Assembly: GCF_023806485.1 (NCBI RefSeq)
Contig: NZ_JAMSLR010000001.1
Coordinates: forward strand, 62,001 to 126,000
Length of the DNA stretch: 64,000 nt
Reading direction: 5' to 3'
Source of the DNA: Thermalbibacter longus
GTDB taxonomy: Bacteria > Chloroflexota > Chloroflexia > Thermomicrobiales > Thermomicrobiaceae
Positions 1 through 11,583 of the stretch are shown here, one piece after another (the first letter of the stretch is position 1; the number at the start of each line of letters is the position of its first letter). Below the pieces are notes generated by a model. The model searched no databases and had not been told where the DNA came from. It saw only the letters and a program-made list of their open reading frames with translations. Both the position numbers and the translations under genes were made by a program.

Positions 1-1592
1 GCCCCGGCGACACGTGTCCTGATCCAGTAAGGCTCGCTGATCGGGTGGCCGAGCACGTAGAGCCAGTCCCACGGCTGGCCCTGCGTCCACTCCCAGAAAA
101 CGGCCGCCACGTTGATCCCGGTCACTGGGTCGTACCAGGCGTACGTCGTCGATCCGAGGCGCGGGTCGGTCGTCACGGTACCGTCCCTGGACAGCACCTC
201 GACCACCGGCTGGCCCGTGCGGTCGGGCACAGCCCGATCGGGAGCGATCGCTGCCAGGTGGTGCAGGCTGGCGTACGTCGGCGCGTCCGGGTTGAGCGGG
301 GCCGGGTCGCCAGCGAGCGGCACCTGGGCCGGGCCGACCGGCTGGAACGCGTTGTCACCGACCTGGGCTGCCCCGAGGATCATGTCTCGCACCAGCAGGC
401 CGCTGGTGACGAACCAGGCCGAGGTGGGGTCGCCACCCTGGTCAGTGACCTCCAGCCTGGCCTTGTCCAGGTAGTAGACCGTGCGCCGGCCACCAGGCGA
501 CTCCGCGTACGGCTCCTCGACCGTCGCCCAGATATCCGGGCCCCAGACCCAGGAGCGGTCTTCGCTCTCCAACCAGACCGCGGCATCGGTCGACCACCAC
601 ACCCGCTGCAGGGCCGGCGGCGCTCCGGCCAGGCCCGCCGGAAGCTGGGTAGCCGCGCGCAACCCGTCGCGCGCCAGCGGCTCCTCCGGTGACACCGCTG
701 TCTGGAAGCTGGCCTGGTGAGTAAAGGGCTGGCCGTTGGCCGTGCCGGTGATCGTGTACGTGTAGAGTGTGCCCGGCTGGAGCGGCTTTGTCGCCGCCAG
801 CAGGGCGGTGCGGCGGCTCAGCCAGCCGCTGCCAGTGGCGAACAGGACGTCGACCGGCTGCCCGTCGGCGAGCAACGACGCGCTGGTGAACTCCACGTCT
901 CCGGCGCCGAAGTACTTCAGCGTAATCGGATACCCGATCGGGAACGAGGCATTCGCGAAGGGGTTCGGCACTTCGCCCCAGAAATGGGTGTCGACCCCGG
1001 TCGTGCCGTCCGCCGGCCAGGCGACCCACTCCGGGCTGGCGGTGTCGCTCCAGGTCGGCGAGCCGACCACGATGACCTCGATGCGGACGTCTCCCTCACT
1101 CACCCAGCCGAACCCGATGTCGGTGTAGCGCGGATCGATCAGCGGCAGCCGGTGGTTGACCGTCCCCATGAACCAGCGGATGGAAGTGGTCAGTGAACCG
1201 GAGAGGCCGATGTTCTCGTTGACAGAGCCGGCGTAGCCGTGCGCGCGAGCGCGGTCGCCGATGGTGGCGCCGGTGAAGCCTGGCTTCCCTTCCTGTTCCT
1301 GGTGCAGGCCCATCCCGGCGAGCGTGGGGTCGCCGTAGTTGAGCTGGTAATACCGTGCGTGTGCCGTGGCAGCCGACTCCAGGGCCGGGTGGCGTGTCAT
1401 CGGCGGCAGCCCCAGCCAGGCGCGGTAGGAGTTGATCAAGGCCAGCGCGTGCTCAGCCGGGTCGGTGCTTTCCGACGCAGCCGCGCGCGGCGAGCTGGCG
1501 AACATGAGCGGAGTCGAGAGCAGGACAGCGATGACCGCGGCGAGGAGAAACCGGCAGGTACAGCGAGACCGTGCCCCCAGCGGTGCCCCCAT
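1..1592 (-). CDS. Secreted CAP/SCP-domain protein, C-terminus beyond the window
   Basis: Read on the minus strand, an open frame runs from ATG at 1592 to the left edge without a stop, so at least 530 residues are encoded and the 3' end is missing. A GAAGGGA Shine-Dalgarno precedes the ATG. Residues 1-40 form a signal peptide (Arg-rich start, hydrophobic core VIAVLLSTPLMF). Residues about 45-170 form a CAP/SCP (PR-1-like) domain: ALALINSYRAWLGLPP, HARYYQLN and the hallmark ENIG are visible. The remaining part resembles the N-terminal half of the secreted protein at 49563-50909 (LDKARLEVTD, FVTSGLLVRDMI, VFWEWTQG, LGHPISEPYW). Extracellular location is inferred from the signal peptide; ligand or activity is unknown. 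Confidence 0.8.
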   Translation of the reverse strand, partial: MGAPLGARSRCTCRFLLAAVIAVLLSTPLMFASSPRAAASESTDPAEHALALINSYRAWLGLPPMTRHPALESAATAHARYYQLNYGDPTLAGMGLHQEQEGKPGFTGATIGDRARAHGYAGSVNENIGLSGSLTTSIRWFMGTVNHRLPLIDPRYTDIGFGWVSEGDVRIEVIVVGSPTWSDTASPEWVAWPADGTTGVDTHFWGEVPNPFANASFPIGYPITLKYFGAGDVEFTSASLLADGQPVDVLFATGSGWLSRRTALLAATKPLQPGTLYTYTITGTANGQPFTHQASFQTAVSPEEPLARDGLRAATQLPAGLAGAPPALQRVWWSTDAAVWLESEDRSWVWGPDIWATVEEPYAESPGGRRTVYYLDKARLEVTDQGGDPTSAWFVTSGLLVRDMILGAAQVGDNAFQPVGPAQVPLAGDPAPLNPDAPTYASLHHLAAIAPDRAVPDRTGQPVVEVLSRDGTVTTDPRLGSTTYAWYDPVTGINVAAVFWEWTQGQPWDWLYVLGHPISEPYWIRTRVAG

Positions 1593-1772
1593 CCCGTGTC
1601 CCTTCCCTCTGGCCTGCCTGAGCAGCCCGCGAGGTACCCGGCAAGCGCTGGTATCCCTTCCCGGGTCAACTATGCCACACTGAGGACAGGATGCCATCAC
1701 CGAACGTACAATGGGGTGGTGTTGCGCGGCGCCGGATCTCGGCTTCTCGTGAAGCGGAAGTTGAGGCGACAG

Positions 1773-2102
1773 ATGATCGAATTGATCGTGCTCATCCTGA
1801 TCCTGCTGGTATTGCTGTTCGCGATCTGGACGACGTTCCAGCTCGTGGGCCTGCTGATCACGCTGCTCGTCGCGGCGATCATCGGCTGGGTGGCCGACCA
1901 GATCGTGCCCGGCAGCCTGCCCTATGGGTGGCTCGGTGCGATCGTCGCCGGGCTGCTGGGGAGCTGGTTGGGGAGCCTGCTGCTGGGCGACCTCGGCCCC
2001 GATCTGGGTGGTATCGCGATCATCCCAGCCCTGGTCGGGGCGATCATTCTCGCCTTTCTCTACAACGTCGTAGCCAAGCAGGCCCGCGGCCGGCGGTTGT
2101 AG
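1773..2102 (+). CDS. GlsB/YeaQ/YmgE-family small membrane protein
   Basis: 109 residues and almost entirely hydrophobic, with three to four predicted membrane segments and the family signature GWVADQIVPG followed by LPYGWLGAIVAG. This family (transglycosylase-associated protein, Pfam PF04226) is linked to envelope stress in other bacteria; its biochemical role is not established. ATG at 1773 was chosen because a GAGG Shine-Dalgarno lies just upstream and the family normally starts directly with a hydrophobic helix; the frame is open further upstream but that extension is polar and unlike the family. A TACAAT -10-like box lies at 1707-1712. The basic tail KQARGRR is probably cytoplasmic. Confidence 0.85.
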   Translation: MIELIVLILILLVLLFAIWTTFQLVGLLITLLVAAIIGWVADQIVPGSLPYGWLGAIVAGLLGSWLGSLLLGDLGPDLGGIAIIPALVGAIILAFLYNVVAKQARGRRL

Positions 2103-2165
2103 GCCCTGCCGCCGCGCGGGGGCTGCCCGCGTTTGACGATCGGGCTGCCGGTTGCTACCGTTATA

Positions 2166-2461
2166 GAGGGCACAAGCGAGCACCGTAGCGGCGATGACGG
2201 AACCGAGTACGCCGTGAGCACGCGCTCAGCGAGTCCGGGTCTGGTGTGAGCCGGGTGCGCGTCCACGGCGGAAGATCCTTCCCGAGCTGCTACCCGAACC
2301 CGGGCCCGGCCCGCGAAGTAGGCGTAGACGGGGGCCGCCCGTTACCGCGGCGAGGACACGCGTGTCGATGCACGCCTGTCCGTAGAGTGGGCCCGGCTGA
2401 ACCCGGGCCAAGCGAGGTGGTACCGCGGGGAAACCCCGTCCTCGGTCGAGGACGGGGTTTT
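2166..2461 (+). promoter_or_regulatory. T-box leader of ileS
   Basis: The stretch before ileS has T-box riboswitch architecture. The conserved T-box core TGGTACCGCGG is at 2418-2428. Just upstream is a stem III-like hairpin (GGCCCGG pairing with CCGGGCC around 2391-2409), and downstream a terminator stem at 2431-2460. T-box RNAs bind uncharged tRNA and let transcription or translation of the synthetase proceed, which fits isoleucyl-tRNA synthetase. An ATC triplet at 2275-2277 is a candidate Ile specifier, but stem I was not folded with confidence and the 5' limit is approximate. Confidence 0.75.
2431..2461 (+). terminator. T-box terminator hairpin
   Basis: A perfect 13-bp stem (2431-2443 with 2448-2460), loop GGTC, ends in TTTT, so an intrinsic terminator is formed. 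It lies immediately after the T-box core and is the expected alternative to the antiterminator. Confidence 0.75.
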
Positions 2462-2516
2462 GCGTTATCGGGGCATCGTGCGCGAGACGGTTGGTGGAGG
2501 AGAAGGAGGTCGGCCG

Positions 2517-5705
<3,189 letters not shown>

Positions 5706-5782
5706 GCCGGCATCCCTCGCTGCGCCACGTGCCTGTCGAGCGGCGTCGACCCGTATGGACTGCACGGGGCGAATAACCAGTC

Positions 5783-5808
5783 GAGGGGCGAATAACTATT
5801 CGCCCCTC
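5783..5808 (+). terminator. Inverted repeat after ileS
   Basis: A perfect 11-bp stem (5783-5793 with 5798-5808), loop AACT. The left arm's GGGGCGAATAA also occurs as a direct copy at 5766-5776. There is no T-run, so factor-independent termination is uncertain; it could be a bidirectional terminator or a protein site. Confidence 0.4.
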
Positions 5809-5910
5809 TGCGGCATCTGGTCGGCCCGCGCGCTGGCTTTGGACTGGAGTCCGCACGGCGAGCGGCTCCTGGCATCTCCGGGCACCGAAGCACCTCGCGA
5901 GGGAGGCGAC

Positions 5911-6702
5911 TTGAGCAGCTCGCCGTGCAATCCAGCCGCTAGTGACGCGCCGGAGCCCGGTCGCGCGCGGGCTGACGGGCAGACGGAGGCCATCTCGGCT
6001 CAGTTGACCCGCTTGCGCCGTCGACTCGAGCGGCTCGAGCCGCTGGCTGAGGTAACGGTAACGCTCCCCAGGAGCGGTCGCAGCTTCAGCGTCGTGCGAC
6101 CGGTGGATATCGACCGGCTGCTCGATGAAGCCGAACGCGACCCCGAGGAGCAGCTCCCCTACTGGGCCGAGCTGTGGCCCAGCGGGATCGCGCTGGCCGA
6201 CGCGCTTGCTCTGGAGCCGGAGGTCGTGCGCGGCGCCACCGTGCTCGAGCTGGGCTGCGGGCTGGGGCTGACCGCCGCCGCGGCGCTGCGGGCCGGCGCC
6301 GAGGTGCTGGCGACCGACTACGCGCCGGAGGCACTGCTCCTGACCCGGCTCAACTGCCTAGCCAACGCGGGCCGCGAGCCGTCAACGCTCCGGCTCAACT
6401 GGCGCCGCCCGTCTCCCCGGCTTCTGGCGGCTGCTGGCCCTGCTGGCTTCCCGGTCGTCCTGGCCGCCGACGTGCTCTACGAGGAGCGCGACGTGGAGCC
6501 GCTGTTCCGGCTGGTCGGGGAGGTGGTCGCCCCTGGCGGGCTGCTCTGGCTGGCCGAGCCGGGACGGCACTCAGCCGCGCGGTTCCTCGCGCTCGCCCGG
6601 GATGCCGGCTGGCGCGGCTCTGCCGAGACCTGGGACGGCCCCTGGCCCGATCCTCTCGATGAGCGCGTGCGCGTCACTGTCCACCGCCTCCGCCGGCCCT
6701 GA
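5911..6702 (+). CDS. Class I SAM-dependent methyltransferase (family 16-like)
   Basis: About 263 residues. Motif I for S-adenosylmethionine binding, VLELGCGLGLTAAAAL, is followed by the acidic strand LATDYAPEALLLTRLN (motif II) and VVLAADVLYEERDVEPL (motif IV), the order seen in Methyltransf_16 enzymes such as the lysine methyltransferases related to NNMT/ETFB-KMT. The preceding PYWAELWPSG is also typical of that family. The target, protein or small molecule, cannot be told. TTG at 5911 is taken as start because GGGAGG lies 4 bases upstream; the residues before the catalytic domain form a polar, Arg/Glu-rich helix. It stands between ileS and a WYL regulator with no obvious operon partner. Confidence 0.75.
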   Translation: MSSSPCNPAASDAPEPGRARADGQTEAISAQLTRLRRRLERLEPLAEVTVTLPRSGRSFSVVRPVDIDRLLDEAERDPEEQLPYWAELWPSGIALADALALEPEVVRGATVLELGCGLGLTAAAALRAGAEVLATDYAPEALLLTRLNCLANAGREPSTLRLNWRRPSPRLLAAAGPAGFPVVLAADVLYEERDVEPLFRLVGEVVAPGGLLWLAEPGRHSAARFLALARDAGWRGSAETWDGPWPDPLDERVRVTVHRLRRP

Positions 6703-6810
6703 GGCGCGGATTGCCGAGCTCGGCGGTCTGCGCGCGCTCGAGCCGTTGAGCCGCGACTCCGCGGTGGGCACAATCTGCCGGCGAGAGGGAACTCGCGTAA
6801 GGGCTGTCCG

Positions 6811-7764
6811 ATGTATTACCCGACGACCCGTCTGCTCACCGTGCTGGAGCTGCTGCAGGCGCACGCCCGGCTGAGCGGTGCCGAACTGGCTCGGCGCCTC
6901 GAGGTCGACCCGCGCACGATCCGGCGCTACGTGACCATGCTCCAGGATCTCGGCATCCCGGTAGAAGCCGAGCGCGGCCGACACGGCGGGTACCGCTTGC
7001 GGCCCGGTTACAAGCTCCCGCCACTCCTGTTCACCGAAGAGGAGGCGCTTGCGGTAACGCTCGGGCTGGTCTCGGCCCGGCGGCTCGGCCTGGCCGCAGC
7101 CGCGCCAGCGGTGGAGGGGGCGCTGGCCAAGCTAGAGCGCGTGCTGCCCGAGACGGTGCGCGAGCGCGTGCGCGCGATCCAGGATACGATCGGGTTCACG
7201 CTTCCGGCCGTCGAGCCGGCCTCGGCCGACAGCGCGACGCTGGCCATGCTCGGCGAAGCGACGCGACGCGAGCAGCGAGTCTGGCTGCGCTACCGTTCCT
7301 GGAGCGGCCAAGAGAGCGAGCGCCTCGTCGATCCCTACGGGCTCGTCTTCCATCGTGGCCGCTGGTACCTCGCCGGCCACGACCACCGCCGCGGTGGGGT
7401 GCGGGTGTTCCGGGTCGACCGCGTGCTGGCGGCGGAGCTACGCGCCGAGTCGTTCGAGCGGCCGGACGGGTTCGACCCAGTGGCGCACGTGCAGCGGTCG
7501 CTGGCCAGCGTACCCTGGGGTCGGGAGGTCGAGGTCGTGCTCGAGACGACCTTAGCCGAAGCGCGCCAGCGCGTGCCATCGACCGTCGCCGTATTGGCGG
7601 AGGGGGACGGCGGAGTGGTCTTGCGTGCTCAAGCCAGCGACCTCGGTGCGGCGGCGCGCTCCCTCGTCGCGCTCGGCTGGCGGTTCACCGTGCGCCGTCC
7701 CCCCGAGCTGCGCGACGAGTTGCGCCGCCTCGCCGCCGAGATCGCCACCCTGGCGGACGAGTGA
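6811..7764 (+). CDS. WYL-domain transcriptional regulator
   Basis: 317 residues with an N-terminal winged helix-turn-helix (about residues 5-60, ELARRLEVDPRTIRRYV, then the wing GGYRLRPGYKLPP) and a central-to-C-terminal WYL domain (WLRYRSW, then DPYGLVFHRGRWYLAGHD and a WCX-like tail). YafY-type WYL proteins are DNA-binding regulators whose WYL domain senses ligands, possibly nucleic acid; several control DNA damage or phage defence genes. The gene is alone between a methyltransferase and a convergent hypothetical gene, so its targets cannot be inferred here. Confidence 0.9.
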   Translation: MYYPTTRLLTVLELLQAHARLSGAELARRLEVDPRTIRRYVTMLQDLGIPVEAERGRHGGYRLRPGYKLPPLLFTEEEALAVTLGLVSARRLGLAAAAPAVEGALAKLERVLPETVRERVRAIQDTIGFTLPAVEPASADSATLAMLGEATRREQRVWLRYRSWSGQESERLVDPYGLVFHRGRWYLAGHDHRRGGVRVFRVDRVLAAELRAESFERPDGFDPVAHVQRSLASVPWGREVEVVLETTLAEARQRVPSTVAVLAEGDGGVVLRAQASDLGAAARSLVALGWRFTVRRPPELRDELRRLAAEIATLADE

Positions 7765-7842
7765 GGCCAGCAGGCCCGGCCTCCGCGTCTTCTCCGTGAT
7801 GGTCCAACGGGCGGCTCCGCAGTGATTACTCACGAGTCTACT

Positions 7843-8235
7843 TTACGCCGTCGAGACGAGCGCGAGCACGTCGCGCACGATCGCCCGATGCCGGGGGTCT
7901 GCCGTTGATCTCGACCCAGCGACGACCAGCCGGTCGTCCTCCTTGACGCCGAGGTCGCGCGCAAGTTCCAGCACGACCGGAACCTCGCGAACGGCCTCTC
8001 GGAGGAAGTCCGCGATGTGGAGCCCGACAACCTCCTCGGTCTCTGGATCCACCCGGATGGCTACCCAGTCGTTGACGAACACGGTGACCGCGGGCCGCGG
8101 CGGATCGGTGAATGCCACCACCAGCTCGTCGGCGAGGTCGTTATAGACGAACGATACCGGCCGCCGTTCAAGCGATTCGACCGGCGGTAGGTGCCAGCGG
8201 CGTTCGTGGCTATAACGCTTGGCGGTCATGGCCAT
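7843..8235 (-). CDS. Small hypothetical protein
   Basis: 130 residues, not recognised. The central half alternates hydrophobic and polar residues like a beta sheet (SFVYNDLADELVVAF, VTVFVNDWVAIRVD) and has a short loop DPETEEVVGLHIADF resembling the pattern of DUF2283-like small proteins; that resemblance is weak. ATG at 8235 is preceded by a purine-rich GAGATGCAGG; a second ATG at 8229 is equally possible. It is convergent with the WYL regulator gene, 78 bases away. No signal peptide or membrane segment is seen. Confidence 0.6.
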   Translation of the reverse strand: MAMTAKRYSHERRWHLPPVESLERRPVSFVYNDLADELVVAFTDPPRPAVTVFVNDWVAIRVDPETEEVVGLHIADFLREAVREVPVVLELARDLGVKEDDRLVVAGSRSTADPRHRAIVRDVLALVSTA

Positions 8236-8348
8236 ACCTGCATCTCTCGCTGGTGCACCCGGCCTACGAGATATGCTGTCACGGCCAGCGCCGGGTTCGT
8301 GCGGACTTCTACGACAACTTTCAGGCAACCGTCAAACGGTAACCCGAG

Positions 8349-8579
8349 TCAGCGTGCTTCCTGATAACAACACAAGCGGTAAGAGCATGTCTTATCACGC
8401 ATCACGCAGAACCGGGCCGCGAAGGCATTGAGTACAGCCAAGTGACGACCGATGAGCTCGGGATTCGCTTGGCGTATCTTTGTGTGCCACAGCCAGACCG
8501 TCAGCGTGATCCGCCGCCCGGCATAGTCGTAGCCAATAATATCTCTGTGGAAATCTAGATAGCTCGGAAACATCTCCAC
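8349..8579 (-). CDS. Possible small hypothetical protein or gene remnant
   Basis: A 76-residue frame in a stretch with clearly lower GC than its neighbours. The sequence MEMFPSYLDFHRDIIGY through RLCCYQEAR has four cysteines near the C-terminus but no recognised motif. No strong ribosome binding site is evident. Codon use differs from flanking genes, so this may be a fragment of acquired DNA rather than a working gene. Confidence 0.25.
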   Translation of the reverse strand: MEMFPSYLDFHRDIIGYDYAGRRITLTVWLWHTKIRQANPELIGRHLAVLNAFAARFCVMRDKTCSYRLCCYQEAR

Positions 8580-8975
8580 TCCATGTCGCTGCGGAGACCG
8601 AGAGAGTATTCATTAGGTCGTCCGCTCTGTCAAGATTTGTGCCAACTGGGGCGCTACCTGACCTCGTACGAAGGCCCCAGGCGCATTCCGCGGAGGCAAC
8701 TGAAAGCCAGCTAATGCACCGGTGAGCCGGCTCCCCAGCATGAGGGCCAAGAACGGGCCGCGCGCCAGGCGCTCACAATCCGGCCGTCATGCAGAAGAGC
8801 CAGGGAGAGATCGCTTTGGGCAGGTAAGGCACGAGGTTTCGCTCCTGCGTGCGGTAGCGCCAGCGGGTCTGAGCCGAACGCGAGAGGCCGTACATAATCG
8901 ACTCTCAGGCTGGGGAGACGACGAAGACGTATGGCCGACTTATAGGCGGCATAATTGGCGCGTGGGGATTAGAGT
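8580..8975. other. Stretch without a convincing gene
   Basis: About 400 bases of lower-GC sequence than the flanks. Frames open here lack start signals and domain content. CATAAT at 8950-8955 is a plausible -10 box for the antitoxin remnant that begins at 8976. Confidence 0.4.
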
Positions 8976-9260
8976 ATGGCGCGAAGCGTACGATCCAAGG
9001 GTTAGGTCGTCATCGAGAAGGAGATCCGCGACCGGTTGGGGGTGCGACCGGGCTGGCTCGCGGTGCAGTTTCTCGTCGGCGACCACGTCGAGATCTACTT
9101 CGTCCCCCCGGAGCACGATCGCTCCCTGGCCGGCGCGCTGAGAGCGTACTCGAGCGTCGCGCTACCAGACCAGCAGTCCTTCCGCGAGGCGATCGAGCGC
9201 GCCTGGCACGAGCACGTCCAGGAGCACTTCCTCGGTGAATCCTTGGAGCCTCGCTCGTGA
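8976..9260 (+). pseudogene. AbrB/MazE-type antitoxin interrupted by an amber codon
   Basis: The frame starts with ATG at 8976 as MARSVRSKG, meets TAG at 9003-9005, then continues as VVIEKEIRDRLGVRPGW and on to TGA at 9258. With CAG instead of TAG the text would read SKGQVVIEKEIRDRLGV, the standard AbrB/SpoVT swapped-hairpin DNA-binding domain, so a single C-to-T change explains the interruption. The C-terminal part (FREAIERAWHEHVQEHF) would be the toxin-binding tail. Restarting at TTG 9036 would remove the first strands of the DNA-binding fold. It directly precedes a PIN-domain remnant, the usual antitoxin-toxin order. Confidence 0.7.
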
Positions 9261-9681
9261 GTGACCCCGCTCGCTGCCACTCGCTTAATGTTCCTTGAGA
9301 CGAACGTCATCGAGCGCTACTTTACGGAGGACGTGCCAGAGAAGATCGAGGGCGCGCGCCGCGTCGTCGAGCAGGAGCCGGGACTGGCGCTCGCGCCGGT
9401 CACGCTCGCGGAGACGGCCTACGTACTGACACGCCCGTACGGAGTTCCCAGGGAGGTCGTCGTCGACCCCCTGTGGCGCTGGTGCAGCGATGGGACATCC
9501 AGGTACGCCGGATCGATAAGGGCCCGGTGACCCAGGCACTGCTGCTCTGCCGTCCCTCCGGGCACGTCTCGTTCAGCGACGCGCTAGTGTGGGCGACGGC
9601 GAGGGGCGCCGGAAGCGGGAGCGTGTGTATACGCTCGACCGGCGTTTCCCGCGCATCGGCGTCGAGGTGGTGGAGCTGTGA
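9261..9681 (+). pseudogene. Frameshifted PIN-domain toxin (VapC-like)
   Basis: Starting at GTG 9261, next to the antitoxin TGA, the protein reads MFLETNVIERYFTED and LAPVTLAETAYVLTRPYG, both PIN-domain segments. The homology then moves to another frame from about 9473 (VALVQRWDIQVRRID, HVSFSDALVWATARG) and to a third frame from about 9625 (VYTLDRRFPRIGVEVVEL), ending at TGA 9679. The first jump sits on a C5 run (9467-9471) and behaves like loss of one base; the second sits on a GT repeat (around 9624-9628) and behaves like gain of two. The first catalytic acid, normally Asp in LDTNV, is Glu. An active RNase is unlikely. Confidence 0.7.
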
Positions 9682-10098
9682 ACCGGTTGTGATCGGCTGT
9701 TTCCATGGCGACGGCCCCAGGTCTATCCGCGGCCTCTGGCTGGTCGGGAGCGCCCGTGAGGCAGGGCCGCGCCACCGCACGAGCCGCTCTCGTCTTGCCC
9801 TCGTCGCGCTCGCGGGGCGCCGCAGGCAGAGCGTCTGCTGCCAGGCGGTTTCCCATCGCCCTCCTCGCACGTCCCGCCGCGCCAGCGGGCGGGCAGACCC
9901 TGCGCCCAGACGCGCATCGGGACAGGGCGAGCGACCTCGCACTTCTCCCTTCTGCTCTCGCTGGAGCGTACCGTCTGGCTGGGTCGTCGCTGTGCGCCGA
10001 TACCGCAATACGGTCAGGGCGAGCCGAGCGCGAGGCGAGTGCGTCGAGGACGGGCCGAGAGGCAGTCGCGACCGGCTGAGGCTGAGTACGAACGGGCC
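9682..10098. other. Stretch without a convincing gene
   Basis: About 415 bases of GC-rich sequence. Several frames are open on both strands only because stops are rare; their translations are Arg/Ala/Ser-rich with no domain or conserved pattern. No tRNA-like or array-like structure is seen. Confidence 0.4.
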
Positions 10099-10128
10099 TT
10101 GACACGAGCGTGGACTGTGAACCATACT
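10099..10128 (+). promoter_or_regulatory. Putative promoter of radC
   Basis: TTGACA at 10099-10104 matches the -35 consensus; CATACT at 10123-10128 after an 18-base spacer matches four of six -10 positions. It lies about 30 bases before the radC start. Confidence 0.5.
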
Positions 10129-10156
10129 GCGGCATCTTTTAGAATCCGGAGGACAC

Positions 10157-10888
10157 GTGCAACGCGTCGTCGAGGGTCGGAATCGCTATCACCTCTCGGT
10201 CAAAGAGCTGCCGCGCGACGAGCGCCCGCGCGAGCGCCTGCGCCAGCTCGGCGCGGGCGTGCTCACGAACGCTGAGCTGCTCGCGATCATCCTCAACACC
10301 GGGACGCGCGGCGAGTCGGTCATCGACCTGGCGCAGCGGCTGCTGGTGGAGCACGGCGGGCTCGTGGGGCTGGCCCGGGTCGACTTCGAGACGCTGCGCG
10401 GGGCGCACGGGCTGGGAGAGGCCAAGGCAGCCAAGCTGAAGGCCGCGCTCGAGCTGGGGCGACGGCTCGCGCTGGCCCAGCCCGAGGAGCGGCCGACGAT
10501 CCGAACCCCCGAAGACGCCTACGCCGTGGCCGGCGCGGAGATGGCGGCGTTGGAGCAGGAGCACCTGCGCGTGCTGTTGCTCGATACCAAGAACCGCGTG
10601 CTGCGCACTGTGACCGTCTCGCAGGGGAACGTCAGCGGCGCGCAGGTGCGCGTGGCCGAGGTGTTCAAGGACGCGATCCGGCACAACGCGCCGGCGCTCA
10701 TCCTGCTCCACAACCACCCCTCTGGCGATCCGACCCCTTCGCAGGCCGATATCGTCCTCACTGCGAGCGTGGTGCAAGCCGGCGAGCTGCTGGGCATCGA
10801 GGTCGTCGACCACCTCGTCATCGGGCACGGGGACTTTCGTTCGCTGCGGCGGCTGGGGCTCGGTTTCGGAGGGAACGGGGCCCGTTGA
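10157..10888 (+). CDS. radC: RadC-family JAB/MPN-domain protein
   Basis: 243 residues, close to the family norm. The N-terminal helical region ERLRQLGAGVLTNAELLAIIL carries a helix-hairpin-helix-like segment. The C-terminal RadC domain has the JAMM metalloprotease-like motif: EVFKDAI, then LILLHNHPSGDPTPSQAD, whose HxH...SxxD residues are the zinc ligands of the fold. Named for radiation sensitivity, but the repair role in E. coli was later questioned; the function is unsettled. GTG at 10157 follows GGAGG by 6 bases. It is a single gene with its own promoter. Confidence 0.92.
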   Translation: MQRVVEGRNRYHLSVKELPRDERPRERLRQLGAGVLTNAELLAIILNTGTRGESVIDLAQRLLVEHGGLVGLARVDFETLRGAHGLGEAKAAKLKAALELGRRLALAQPEERPTIRTPEDAYAVAGAEMAALEQEHLRVLLLDTKNRVLRTVTVSQGNVSGAQVRVAEVFKDAIRHNAPALILLHNHPSGDPTPSQADIVLTASVVQAGELLGIEVVDHLVIGHGDFRSLRRLGLGFGGNGAR

Positions 10889-11081
10889 GCGGAGTGGGGG
10901 TGGGAGACCAGTGGCTGGTGTGGACAGCCTGGTGAGCGGATCGATGGGTTGAGGTAGGCGTCGCAGTCGCTGCGCGGCGACCTCGCGCGGGGGAGGAGGA
11001 GAGCGAGCGGCGCGGGCGGAAGCTTCGATGGGCAGCGGCTTGGTCTAACGGTTGCCGTGTCTATGCGGAAGGGGGCTGGTC

Positions 11082-11513
11082 ATGGACGAGCGGGAGACGA
11101 TGGGTGCGCAGCCGGGCTCGAGCGGGTCGCCCCAGACCTTCGCTGGCATTCAGCCGGCGACAGAGAACGACAAGCTGATCTCAGCCTTAGGCTACATCTT
11201 CTGGATTATCGTTCCGCTCATCGTGCTGCTGACCGACATGAAGAACAGCGCCTTCAACCGCGTCCATGCCTTCCAGGCGCTCGTCTTCGGCGGCGCGGGG
11301 TTCGCGTTCGTTATCCTGTACACGTGCGTGACGACGGCGATCACCGCAGCGGTGCCGCCGCTGGGCTGCATCCTCTGGGTCGGCTACTTCCTGCCATTGA
11401 TTCTGGCGCTGTACTACGCGTTCAAGACCTTCACCGCCGGTCAGGTGGAGTTTCCCTACCTGAGCCAGGCGACGCGCTCGCTCTTCCGCCAGCAGCTCGT
11501 AGGGCTGGCCTGA
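11082..11513 (+). CDS. DUF4870 membrane protein
   Basis: 143 residues. After a short polar N-terminus come helices with the DUF4870 pattern: ENDKLISALGYIFWIIVPLIVLL, then the polar loop NSAFNRVHAFQAL, a long hydrophobic helix and a C-terminal YYAFKTFTAGQVEFPY. Three membrane segments are expected. Function is not known for this family. ATG at 11082 is chosen as the methionine nearest the conserved region with GGAAGGGGG upstream. It is convergent with the VWA protein operon. Confidence 0.82.
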   Translation: MDERETMGAQPGSSGSPQTFAGIQPATENDKLISALGYIFWIIVPLIVLLTDMKNSAFNRVHAFQALVFGGAGFAFVILYTCVTTAITAAVPPLGCILWVGYFLPLILALYYAFKTFTAGQVEFPYLSQATRSLFRQQLVGLA

Positions 11514-11583
11514 GCATGGTCTTTCCCTTTCTAACGGGGGCAGCCGAGGGGATAGACGGACTGGGCTGGCAACAGAGTCGTCG

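Noticed and set aside
7843-8235. Antitoxin function for the small hypothetical protein
   Set aside because: No DNA-binding motif or adjacent toxin gene supports it.
9400-10125. Several long open frames between the PIN remnant and radC
   Set aside because: They overlap each other on both strands, are Arg/Ser/Ala-rich and lack start signals and domain content.
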